DNA from: Gnetum montanum | Taxonomy: Eukaryota; Streptophyta; Gnetopsida; Gnetales; Gnetaceae | NCBI GenBank assembly: GCA_015680685.1 | Contig: MNCI01000986.1 | Location: 772,441-809,118 of the forward strand | DNA: 36,678 bases | Direction of reading: 5' to 3' | In this document: positions 1 through 9,059 of the stretch, piece after piece | How the letters are laid out: the number at the start of each line of letters is the position of its first letter | Position numbering within the stretch: the stretch's first letter is position 1 | The notes under the pieces: generated by a model | What the model saw: the letters and a program-made list of their open reading frames with translations, nothing else | What the model was told of the DNA's origin: nothing | Database searches by the model: none | Made by a program: the position numbers and the translations under genes

Positions 1-244
1 TGGCAGCAGCAACACTTCTTTCTATCTCTCTCTTTCTCTCAAGCTGCCAACAGAGGCCTGATGTCATTGTAATAAGGTGTTCACCTTTGTTGTCATGAAC
101 ACCAGTTTTGTCAAGTCTTGTAATAATGATCCGTTCACATGTCATCCCATTAGTTCCATTCCCCTCAATAATTCCATGCCTTCCCGATATTATTGTAAGG
201 AACTCGAGGATAAGTTTTCATTCAGTCATGGGGGAATGATGAGA

Positions 245-335
245 CGCGATATGCACAAGCTGCGATATCGCGTACGCGATATCGTGGCCGCTGCGATATC
301 GCGTCGTCCCCTGCGATATCGCGTACGCGATATCG
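245..335. promoter_or_regulatory. CGATATCG palindrome array upstream of TATA
   Basis: Five perfect CGATATCG boxes start at 263, 277, 294, 314 and 328. The pairs 263/277 and 314/328 each surround CGTACG, giving two perfect 22-bp palindromes (263-284 and 314-335) 51 bp apart. A degenerate box lies at 245-252. The array ends 17 bp before the TATA box, the position expected for promoter-proximal activator or repressor sites. Factor and function are unknown. Confidence 0.6.
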
Positions 336-352
336 TGGTCCACTACCAAATC

Positions 353-360
353 TATAAATA
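353..360 (+). promoter_or_regulatory. LTR TATA box
   Basis: TATAAATA in the context TCTATAAATA; the same decamer stands at 20238-20247 in the related LTR. Transcription would start near 385. Confidence 0.6.
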
Positions 361-527
361 AGAGGCGGCACTCCCCTAATTTGGGAATAGAGGCTAGAAG
401 TAGCGAAGCTCTGGCGGATTGATCACCCCAGAGATAGAATATTTTCCATGTGCCGGTAGTAGGAGTCCCCCAAGTGAACGGTTCTTTATTCGAGCAGCTT
501 TGTACCTAAACGCAAGTTGTGTATGGC

Positions 528-533
528 AATAAA
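528..533 (+). terminator. LTR polyadenylation signal
   Basis: AATAAA about 175 bp after the TATA box. The related LTR has AATAAA at 20404-20409, 164 bp after its own TATA box, which supports a short R region in both. Confidence 0.45.
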
Positions 534-608
534 GACGAGCTTTATGGATAAACCTTGCAGTACATGGATAGGTTTATTTAATGTTATTTATTGCTTTTCT
601 AGTAGCGC

Positions 609-845
609 AGCATGAGTACGAATTGGTTACGAGCATTGATGAATGTGTACGGCTAACCAAGGAATCAGCTACTCATCGCAATTAGATTCTCTCACCCTTA
701 TCTCCTAGAACGTGGGATGAGTACGACTTGATTACGAGCATCTACGGATGTGTACAGCGAGTCAAAGAATCGGCTGCTCGTCACACTTAGGCTAGTTAGG
801 TGCCTCAGTACGACTACTTCGAGCACATGCGTTATGTGTGGTAAT
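609..845 (+). repeat. Three tandem stem-loop units in the LTR transcript
   Basis: Unit 1 (612-676) nests three helices: ATGAGTA/TACTCAT, TTGGTTA/TAACCAA and CATT/AATG around a GATG loop. Unit 2 (716-782) has GATGAG/CTCGTC, TTGATT/AGTCAA and CATC/GATG around TACG. Unit 3 (about 807-845) keeps the apical CACAT/ATGTG hairpin. The units share the framework GAGCA..ATGTGT. Base changes between units are paired (G-C to A-T, T-A to C-G), as expected if the fold matters. Confidence 0.5.
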
Positions 846-1215
846 CCCAGTAATGATTAGCATTTGGTAGCCAGAGTTGCACAGTTCAGGGTGTGTACGA
901 TAAGTGGGAATGGATGCTGATGCTAGTTAATATAGACTTAGGTCCTTAGTTAGAGTTAGTTAGCTTTCTCAACCCTTCACCCTTTAGCATAGGAGATAAG
1001 CCATAAAAGACAAAAAAATCATATACCTCAGACTTAACCATACACCGTGACAACAACAAGTAAGTCTAGGAAGACAACGAATGATTAACCCCAAGTGTTC
1101 CATGGGGTGTTTAGGCATTTAGTCTGCGGAGTTCAACCAGATCGCACGTGCTACGCTCATTTCGTATGGTTGAGTGTAGGGGTACCTCGCCACTCATCAA
1201 TAACACATTGGTAAG

Positions 1216-1247
1216 CTTAACTAGAGAGTTGGAACTCTCTAGTTAAG
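1216..1247. repeat. Perfect 15-bp inverted repeat with 2-bp loop
   Basis: CTTAACTAGAGAGTT (1216-1230), GG, then its exact reverse complement (1233-1247). It covers the last codons of the viral RNase H frame and lies 16 bp from the LTR end at 1199. Confidence 0.85.
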
Positions 1248-1676
1248 AAATCTATCAAACCGTTATGCCTGCCATCTATATATTCTGTAGTAAACTCAAA
1301 ATTAGCAAGAAATTAGGCCCGTTTAATTAATCTAGTATGTGCAACTTTGTTTAATGCTTTGGAGGAAAGGTATTTGTCAAAATACTTTAGGTCACTCCAA
1401 ACTATGAAATGCTTATTTTAGAAAAAGAGCTTAAATTTTTTAATGCCCTTAACTATGGCCAATAATTCTTTATCAGTGCTATGATAGTTGAGTTGAGTAC
1501 GGTTGAATTTTCCAAATGCATACCTACATATTTATATCACTTTATCCTTTTCTTCTTTGAGTGTGGTGCCCCAAAATTCATGAGGCCCATATTTCTCTAT
1601 AATTAGTTGTCCATCAAAAGGTAATTGTAAGTTTGGTAAATGGACACACGGTTACTTTATCTGGGTGACAATTTGA
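1217..1676 (-). pseudogene. RNase H domain and polyprotein C-terminus (viral)
   Basis: After a frameshift near 1677 the minus strand reads an RNase H domain. It has a CRYAFGKF strand, then NYHSTDKELLAIVKG with the catalytic-region Glu, a later FIVWSDLKYF strand with Asp, and the end stretch EYIDGRHNGLIDFLTREF. Four in-frame stops are present. The frame ends at TAA 1217-1219, only 18 bp from the neighbouring LTR, so the virus-derived copy was cut near or at its ORF end. Confidence 0.75.
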
Positions 1677-2590
1677 CTATCTTTGGGTCCAAGGAGGAGG
1701 ATTCTGACCTAGTTGTTCATTTAGGAGTTTCCTATCTTTGGCTAGGTTCTTATAAAATCCTAAGACATAATTTATGCATCCTAGGAATATTTGTAGCTGT
1801 GTTTTATCTTTGAGTTCATTTGGGAATTGGCTGATGGATTCTAAGATATGGTTCTCTAGAGTGATTGTTCCTTGACTAACTTCCAATCCTAAAAGTTCTA
1901 TTTTTTTCTTTTCTATTTGCATTTTTGTTGGTGATAAAACTAAGCCATTTTGATATATGATATGGAAGAAGACTTCTAAATGATCTAGATGTCCCTTTTG
2001 ATTTTTACTCATGATAGGAATGTCATCTATGTATATCATGATAAAAGGATAAGAACTAAAGATAGAGTCCATACATTTCTTAAATATAGATGGGGTTGTT
2101 TTTAATCCAAAGGGAAAAATTGTCCATTCATACAAGACATAAGGAACCATAACAACTATTTTCCACCTATCTTGTGGTTGTACTTGGATTTGCCAAAGAT
2201 TTAAGATCAAACTTTGAATATATATGTGTATGTACTAATCTTTGGAACAAATCATCTTTGCTAGGAATTGGATGATGGATGGGTTTTACTATATCATTTA
2301 ATGGCTTATAGTTGACAACTAGCCACTTCTTTCCTCTTACCTATTTCGCTCTTTTGTTGACAAAGAAAGCAATGCAAGAGAACATACTATTGCTTGGCTA
2401 TATTGGTTTCTTTTCTTTTAAGGTGGAAATTTCCTTATCACATTCTTGTTTTAGAGAGGAAGATATTCCTATATGGTGAGCTTTGGCTTTGATTTTCACA
2501 TTTTCATTTAGATCAATGTTGCACCAATGTTCTTTCTTATGTCTAAGGATTGTGGGGTCATCGCTAGCTAGTGTGAGGAGTTTCATTTGA
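1677..2590 (-). pseudogene. Reverse transcriptase domain (viral)
   Basis: The N-terminal RT part reads from ~2586. The fingers segment (KKWLVVNYKPLND, about 2320) follows in a shifted frame. The long open frame 2210-1677 carries the palm with FPFGLKTTPSIF and the catalytic box YIDDIPIM. The thumb ends QLQIFLGCINYV, a pattern shared by caulimovirid and Ty3-type enzymes. At least two frameshifts separate these parts. The RT would copy the viral pregenomic RNA; here the copy is dead. Confidence 0.8.
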
Positions 2591-2757
2591 AGACTCTCAA
2601 ACTAATCCTTCATTTTTTCTACAATGTTGACCACCCATGCAAGGTTGCAATGTTTTGGTAGTTTCTTTTGGAGGAAATGAGCCTTGTAAGTACTTTGCCT
2701 ATTAAATGTATGTCCACCTAACAAGACATAGGTAGAGCCTATTGTATAGGGTTCTAG

Positions 2758-3039
2758 TCAGGCTAAATTATCTATACCTATTAGTAAGTCATATGATTTT
2801 GTTTTGCAATGAAAAACATCTAATATTAAGATCCTATTATTTGTAGTCTTAATAGGAAGTTTAGCTTTATATTCCATGGGAAATTTTAGTGTATTAAAAG
2901 AAACATATGTCTTTTCTTTCCTTTCCCATAAATAATTTGGAATAACTTCCCATCTCGCTAAAGATACTTCTGCTTTGCTATCTATTAGTGCATCTATTGG
3001 ATATGACCTTATACCATCTATTTTAATATAGAAATGCAT
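2758..3039 (-). pseudogene. Retroviral-type aspartic protease domain (viral)
   Basis: This 93-codon open segment carries the pepsin-fold signature: the active-site loop DALIDSKAEVSLA and, ~60 residues on, the flap/C-terminal element DLLIGIDNLA. The catalytic Asp is kept, but the Gly that normally follows Asp-Ser/Thr is Lys, so activity is unlikely. It stands between the coiled coil and the reverse transcriptase, the normal place for a polyprotein-processing protease in caulimovirids. Confidence 0.65.
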
Positions 3040-3059
3040 ATAGGTAAAGAAGTTTCTTT

Positions 3060-3570
3060 CTTATTATTATTAATTATGTTTACTAGCATGGCTTGTGTTT
3101 CTTCTTGATTATTTTTTCTTTGATAACTCACTTCTATTTTTTCTAATTCACCTAATTCATTAGAGGCCCATTGTATGTATTTTCTTAGTTGTGCAATACG
3201 TTCTATCCTAAGGAAGGATTCATCAAGAAGAAGAATTTGTTCATGGGTTTGTTTTCCTATAGACCTTTTAGACTTTTCTTATTCTCCTTCTATTTCTAAC
3301 TCTACTTCCTCATCTTCTACTAGTTGTGATTCTAGATATTTATGTCATTTTTCTTATATAGCATATCTTTGTTCATCTAGACACATTTGTTTGTCCTTTA
3401 TTTGTTGTTTAAGAGACATGATCCTATTGATATCATCTATTTTTTGTCTCTCTAACTATTCTTGCAAATGTTGTAATTGGAATTTAATGATCTTATAAGT
3501 GGAATCATGTTCTACAGGATCTATTTTACTATTAAAGGATCATTCAGACCATGTGGGTTCTTGTGGAGGT
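3060..3570 (-). pseudogene. Coiled-coil segment between capsid and protease
   Basis: The minus strand reads a Glu/Lys/Gln-rich helix-forming stretch, including ERQKIDDINRIMSLKQQI and a later run rich in E and D. It has two or three stops. It joins the capsid tail to the protease in the same general frame and is probably a structural part of the polyprotein. Its identity is inferred from composition only. Confidence 0.4.
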
Positions 3571-3578
3571 GGCTTTGT

Positions 3579-5300
3579 TCATTGGCTGCAATGAGTGTTC
3601 ATATTATAGTAATAATATGCATCTAAGTCACTACTATGCTCATTTCCCTTAGAGAAAAGAGAAGGGTCAGTGTCACTAATCACATAATTTGAATACTCAT
3701 CGAATTTGATGAGGATGTCATTGGGTTCAAAAGGAACCATAGAGTCTTCTAGGAACCCATAGAATTTTTTGAAGATACTATGATGTTCGATAAAATTAAC
3801 ATGCCAATTGTGTCTTTCTTTATCAGGACAATTGCAAGCAAAATGATTGCCTTGATAAACAAAACAGTTAACTTGTCCTTTGGAAAGTTTTTGCTTACGA
3901 CATTTGAACATACCATGAAATATAAGTTGGTGTTGCTACTCAGGTTTCTTTTGTCATTTCCTATGTCTAAATTATTTTATATATTTAGGGTACTTATTTT
4001 TATATGGCTTTTAACAACAATGTTTTTCTTGCTAGGTTGGTTTTAACCACTTATGCTCTAGACATACAGAGGTGCAAAAATATTTTCCTAATTGTTTATT
4101 AATTTTCTTGATAGCAAATTGGGCACTAAGGTCATGACAGAGGTCATGATTCACATCATTGATGAGTTGGATAATAAAGCTAAAGATGACATCATCTAAA
4201 GTTCGATAATAATATTTTAATTCTTGTAAATATTTTTCTCCAAATGGAAAAGGCATCACACCTATGAGATGTTCTTTAGCATATCTATCATGGGTTAACT
4301 TTTCTTTGTAATACCAATCTTCCATTTGATTTAGGAACACATTAGTATCCTAAATACCTTGCAACCTAGCACTAAAAAATTGTTCTCTACATGTTGTAAT
4401 ATAATTTTCTTTATGACCTATGAATTCTTTTGTTATAGCCTTAATAAAAAACATATAAGGTTCATCTAATAATTTTTTCTTTATGTTAGTGCCTATCTAG
4501 TCCACCATCTGCTAAGATTTCCAATAAAGTTAAACACAACATTTTGTATAGCATGCTTCATAGACTTTTTTTCTAAAACAACTTGTTTATCTATGAAACT
4601 TATAATCTTATCAAGAACCTATTTCCTTTGTCCAAATGTACAACTATCCATTGAAAATCTTGGTTCTCTCTCATTGAGAGGTCTAGAAGAGATTGCCTAA
4701 TACTCTTGAGGATTTTTTGCATACATTTTAGGCTTTTTTAGGATGTTCTCTTCTTCTGAATCTAGTTTACTCTTAGAGTCTACGATCATGGACTGAGATT
4801 CTTCGTTTGCATTTATTTCTCATTTACCCTTTTGTTCTTTGGTGAATTATGGCTTATAATGAGTTGTGTGCTGGGATGTCAGTGAGTTTGTGTTAGTCCC
4901 CCATTTTGGTATACTGTATTTAGGTGGAGGAGACTTAATCTTGGTCTTAGGTGTAGAAGTAGTGGTTTTCTTAGGTATCCATTATTGTTCTATAGTTCTA
5001 AGCTTAGAATTTATGGACAACATGCATTGATTCATCTTGTCATTGTGCCTATGTATTGCCATCATATCTCCTGTCACTACACTAATGTTATAAATGACCT
5101 AGTTCTGTAACCTAATAGTATTAGAAGGTGGATCTATACTAATCTTTTGGAATAATTTGTGGGCTTGTTCAAATTTTAGTTTAAAAGCTTGGAATTCCTT
5201 CTAGGATTCCTTTTGTTTAGATTTAGATGCTTCAGGTTTATTTTCAGATTTGAATCCTTCTGTATTGGTACTTGCTTGTTGATTCATGCTAATTTTTAAT
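3579..5300 (-). pseudogene. Capsid (gag-like) region with zinc knuckle
   Basis: Frames on the minus strand between 5300 and 3579 form a capsid-like region. A charged N-terminal part (from about 5294) is followed by a core containing NFIGNLSRWW (about 4520), and then the segment 4340-4032 beginning MFLNQMEDWYYKEKLTHDRY. A zinc knuckle follows at 3866-3828 (CFVYQGNHFACNC), then an acidic tail to 3579. The knuckle is abnormal: the second Cys of CX2CX4HX4C is Tyr and the Cys-to-His spacing is one residue short. Several stops and frame changes break the region. Confidence 0.6.
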
Positions 5301-5419
5301 TACTAATCAAACTCAAAGCAGTGATATTGAGCATCATATTTTATGACTACTGTGTGAGGACAAGAACTTGTTGAGGTTGTTTCAAATTCACTATTAGATG
5401 TTTCTCTAAGCTCCTCTAT

Positions 5420-6489
5420 CTAGATATGTTTTCCCTTGTGATCTAGTATCTTAGTTAAAGTGGCATGAGGTGTTTCTTGGGCTTTCCCTAAGATATTTTT
5501 TATGTCATAAGAGATCCCTAGATCCTTAAAAATCCTAGTTAATCTTTCTTTTTGTATTTCTATATCAGGTACATCTATTCTTGGAAGAACAAAAGATCTT
5601 CTAGAGGGGATTAACTCAGAAGGATTATTTATGGGAGGAAGAATTTTCTTACTAGATTCTCCCATTTCTAGCAATGGATCTATATTTGTGAACCTAGGAA
5701 TTTTGAGGTTTACATGATACATTTTTCTCCCTAGATTATGATGAAACTTCTTAGGTACTATGTGTTCATAAAATTCCTCAATTGTGTCATCTAACTCAGG
5801 ATACATGGTATGGATTGGCAAGTCTTCCATGTTTATGGTCGATCCATATTCTATATTTTTCATTCCACATGAAGCAATATGTTCATCGAATGGTAATAAA
5901 GATTTTATGCTAATTTTTTTGAAAAGCTTAAAAACTAAATGAGTACCTATTGTAGCATAAATGCTTCCTACCTTCATATCTAAGGGAATATATGCGATAA
6001 TCATTAAGCTCTAATGTAAATGATGGTCCCTAAGTGATAAAGTAAAGTTGGGAAGTGTTACTACCAATGCATCAGATTCAAGATGGCCTTGAGCTTGTGT
6101 GATTATTGCATCTTGAAACTTCTTGAATTGTTGATCAACTAGTGCAAGCCAGTATAGATTCTTAAGTTGATAGTTAAAGTGAGGGTGGATATGAATATTG
6201 AGTTCAACAATATGAATGTAGTTATATCTACCTTAAATCCATTTCCTAACCTCATCCTCAAGGAAAAAGAGTGTGCTACTGGATGGAGTCCAAAGCCATT
6301 AATTTCTAATTCACATTCAAAGAAATGCATAGATGTAACCAATTCTAAAGGACTTAGCTTCTTTTACAAATAAATTTCACATTGCCTAGGGACTGGAGGC
6401 ATTGTAGAGTAACCAGAGGTACTACAAAAAGTAGAAATGCGATGAGCATAAGGAGTAGATGAACCTAATAAAGCTTGGGAACTAGCCAT
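5420..6489 (-). pseudogene. N-terminal, movement-protein-like segment of the viral polyprotein
   Basis: The frame from the ATG at 6489 runs to about 6139 with one internal stop near 6370. The reading then shifts and continues to 5420, with one more stop just before 6004. The central part (VTLPNFTLSLRDHHL, then a hydrophobic strand-rich stretch ending THLVFKLFK) has the beta-strand pattern of the 30K-type movement proteins that caulimovirids carry at the polyprotein N-terminus. The C-terminal ~100 residues are polar and proline-rich, probably a linker. The movement-protein assignment rests on position plus weak pattern similarity. Confidence 0.45.
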
Positions 6490-6990
6490 GATCTTGCAGT
6501 CGAGAAATATACTACTATAGGTGCATGTCTTACACACCTATTCATCAACCCTTGCTACATGCCTTACGCCTCCAATAGCTCTGCAACTCTTCTAATTACA
6601 TTTGTGTTATTAGAAAATTTCATTGGTTCATAGATCTGACATTCATTTTACAATGTTTTACTTTAGCAATCTATTGGCTAATCAACATAAATGTATCATA
6701 TATCTTACTAAGAGTTATACCACATGACTTAACCCTCACTAATTCCACTAGGAAGACAATGATTGCAAACTTAACATCAACAAGCTAGAATACAATATTG
6801 CCCCATTCATATATTACAAATTAGTTATATTTGTACACTTGTGATTTGTATGATTGGGCATCAAGGACTCTCCGCTCATCATTGATGTTGTTACCAGTGA
6901 TGGTGTTAATGTATACTGGTTAGTTGATATTATTTAAGTTTATTGTATTAGTATTTCAAGGTTACGTGTCAAGATATATAAAATTGAAAC
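6490..6990. other. No gene seen (possible viral leader)
   Basis: AT-rich sequence upstream of the viral polyprotein start, without a usable frame. I looked for a Met-tRNA primer-binding site (TGGTATCAGAGC type) on the minus strand and found none. It may be decayed viral leader or flanking repeat. Confidence 0.4.
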
Positions 6991-6999
6991 TAAAATTTT

Positions 7000-7162
7000 T
7001 TACTTACATCTAGTAATTGAGATCCATTAGATCCATTAGATCAATTTTAGAATTATTTTTATAGAATTTTTGCTAATTTATAACTAAGTGCTATTTAGTA
7101 GAGTTGAACATGTAACTTAGGGTTACCAAGCCAAGACCCTTACCACTAGGCTAACACCTCAT
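7000..7162 (-). mobile_element. tRNA-derived SINE candidate
   Basis: The minus strand shows a Pol III A box TAGCCTAGTGG (7153-7143) and, ~40 bp downstream, a B box-like ATGTTCAACTC (7111-7101), spaced as in tRNA genes. A ~100-bp body follows with the tandem repeat GATCTAATG. Anticodon and acceptor stems do not pair well, so this is a SINE head rather than a tRNA gene. No clear target duplication or tail was found. Confidence 0.4.
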
Positions 7163-7169
7163 TATTTAA

Positions 7170-7900
7170 CATGGCTTCAACACACATGGTAAGCTATCCA
7201 CTTGCACATGATATTAATGAAGGTAATGATAGAACTTATGTTGAAGAAAATTAGAATGGGCCAATGCAAACAAGCATTTCCTATACTCACACAAATCCAT
7301 ATTATCCTAATTTTACTTTCATTTTTCATCAAAATGAACAATTCAAATCGAGAGATTTATAGGATAACATTGTATATCACTAGACAGATTAGATCCATTT
7401 ATGCTTCAAGTAGCTATACTTAAATGTGGTCTTGGCCATGTACATGAGGGCTATCAAGTTACTAAGAAAATGATGAGATCTTATCATTTAACCAAAGTCC
7501 AAGCTAGAAGGAATGTTGTTATGGAAGTAAGGTATAAATAAGAAAAATGAAACCATGCATTTCAAGTTACATTACTCTAAGAAAAGGAAGATATGAAATA
7601 TCAAGTTAAAAGATATTACCATTATTGATCCAATTCTTGACCTTCTATTCTATACATTGGAGATCCTTTGTAACAAAAGCTACATTCAACCTTAGGAGAG
7701 ACTCCTAGAAAAGATGGAACAAACCTCAAAACAAGGAGGGACCCAAGGCCTAAGATCTCAAGAAGATCTAGAAAAGATGAATCAAAATGCCATAGAATGA
7801 GAGCAAGTTGAAACCATTCTCTCTAAGCCTTTGAAATTGAAGAAATCACAATTGGAAGAGAATGTCATGTTGTGAATTTATCTCTTAGAAGTCACCATGA
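7170..7900 (+). pseudogene. N-terminal gag fragment, family T copy (i)
   Basis: An ATG at 7170 starts MASTHMVSYPLAHD, paralogous to the family T gag start MASTLKEKSS on the minus strand at 18874. The copy then runs collinear with the minus-strand gag at 12300-11750: GLGHVHEGYQV here matches GLGHAQEGYHV-type sequence there (NLGHAQEGYHVIKH). The later basic stretch TPRKDGTNLKTRRDPRPKIS matches IPRKDQKVSNLRRSSRPKTS. Several stops and at least one frameshift make it a pseudogene. It stops near 7900, before the capsid core. It is valuable because it is uninterrupted where the minus-strand copy carries the Copia insertion. Confidence 0.6.
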
Positions 7901-8099
7901 TTGCACAGATTTGTTTTCAAAGCTTTGGTTTTCCAACAAAAAAAATTGGCACTTGGAAGATAACGTCAAAAAGTATCAATTTCAGCAATACATAACTGTA
8001 GTAGAAGAAATGATCTAATGTTAAAATTTTTCACATAATACGTAAAATGGAACAAAAGTTTTACTGGTAAGAAGATTCTAAAATTAATGTTAATTTCTC

Positions 8100-9010
8100 A
8101 TTAATCATAGTTCAAAGGAGGTAAAGATGTTCAGAACACTATATGCCTTTGATAATTCCCAAAGGTCCATGGGAAAGTGTGTCAGTGGACTTTTTGAGTG
8201 GTATTACAAAGACCAAGAGTGGAAACAATGTAATTTTTGCTATTGTGGATAGGTTCTCCAAGATGACACATTTTATTCCATGCAAGAATGTGAGTGATGC
8301 TTCTCATGTTGCAAATTTTTTTTAGTAAGTTCTGAATTTTCATGATATTTCTTTAAATATTGTTAGTGACAAAGACTCCAACTACACAAGTCATTTTTGG
8401 AGGTTCCTTTAAAAGGTTTTAGGAAAAAAGTTGAATTTTTCTAATGCGTATCATCCATAATATGATGGCCAAATGGAGGTGGTGAATAAATTCTTGTTGA
8501 ACATATTGAGATGTTTGTGTGATGGATGGCCAAATAGATGGGAAAGCTTGTTCTGTCATGCCAAATTTTTGTATAATAATGCTTTTCATGTTGTAATTAG
8601 AAAAAGATCATTTGAGGTGAATTATAGGTTTTTCCTAAATATGGTGGACACTTTGAAGAGCTTTGATGGTGAAGCTAAACTTAGTACTAATTTTGTGCAA
8701 GAGATGAGGGATCTCCATGCATAAGTAAAATCAAATCTTGAGAAGAGGGTTGAAGAGAGAGTCCTCAAGAAAAATGAGGACAAGTGGAAGCCTAATTTTT
8801 CTATTGGTGACTTGGTTTGGATGTACTTGAATAAGAAAATGGTTGAGAGGTGTTAACTTCTCCAAATTCAAAGCCAAGAAGATGGGGCCTTTCAAAATAA
8901 AGATTAAGATCAATGCTAATGCTTTTGAGATTGATTTACCAAATGATGTTGGTATGTCTTCTATGTTTAATGTTTCAAATCTTGTGCACTATTATGGACT
9001 AGCACTATTA
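8100..9010 (+). pseudogene. Ty3/gypsy integrase fragment
   Basis: The frame begins near a degenerate C-terminal zinc-binding end and runs into PKGPWESVSVDFLSG, with the first catalytic Asp in VDF. VDRFSKMTHFIPC follows, then IVSDKDSNYTSHFW with the second Asp, and GQMEVVNKF with the catalytic Glu, so the DDE triad is preserved. The C-terminal part has GDLVWMYLNKK and GPFKIKIKINANAFEIDLP, a GPY/F module. No chromodomain is visible. Stops at about 8323, 8412, 8458 and 8722 and a frameshift near 8850 inactivate it. No RT, protease or gag of this element lies upstream: it is a 5'-truncated copy, joined to unrelated gag around 7900-8095. Confidence 0.85.
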
Positions 9011-9059
9011 TGGATGTTTTGGCATGTTTGGAGGTTTTTTTTTGTTCATTATAATGAGT

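Larger units (their letters stand above)
1..1199 (+). mobile_element. LTR of a Ty3-type (family T) retrotransposon, 5' end cut by window
   Basis: The block holds LTR landmarks in order: a palindrome-rich U3, a TATA box (353-360), an AATAAA polyadenylation signal ~175 bp later (528-533) and a right end TACCTCGCCACTCATCA (1183-1199). That end matches 16 of 17 bases of the reverse-strand LTR end at 19037-19021, which is directly followed by a primer-binding site. The TATA-to-AATAAA spacing is close to that of the related LTR at 20240-20409. After 1199 no primer-binding site follows, so this is a 3' LTR or a solo LTR. It is richer in CpG than the other copies, which suggests a younger or less methylated copy. 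The left boundary and target duplication cannot be seen. Confidence 0.65.
1217..6489 (-). pseudogene. Endogenous caulimovirid-like polyprotein, degenerate
   Basis: Reading the minus strand from an ATG at 6489 to a TAA at 1217-1219, one polyprotein can be followed across several frames. Its order is a movement-protein-like segment, capsid with a zinc knuckle, coiled coil, aspartic protease, reverse transcriptase and RNase H. This order, the absence of an integrase and the style of the RNase H (YHSTDKELLAIVKG) fit a pararetrovirus of the Caulimoviridae better than an LTR retrotransposon. Many in-frame stops and frameshifts show that it is a dead genomic copy. Such endogenous copies are known from many vascular plants, including gymnosperms and ferns. 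The genus cannot be set by eye. An alternative is an integrase-less Ty3 relative, less likely given the N-terminal part. Confidence 0.75.

Noticed and set aside
245-335. CRISPR-like repeat array
   Set aside because: The repeats are palindromic boxes with no uniform spacers, and the context is a plant LTR next to a TATA box.
77-361. 94-codon frame at the window start
   Set aside because: It runs through the LTR U3 and the palindrome array; its C-terminal residues are just the translated palindromes.
3175-4046. Plus-strand frames resembling Cys-rich or membrane proteins
   Set aside because: Antisense shadows of the viral capsid and coiled-coil region.
7143-7153. Possible genuine tRNA gene on the minus strand
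   Set aside because: A and B box sequences are present but acceptor and anticodon stems do not pair, so a SINE head fits better.
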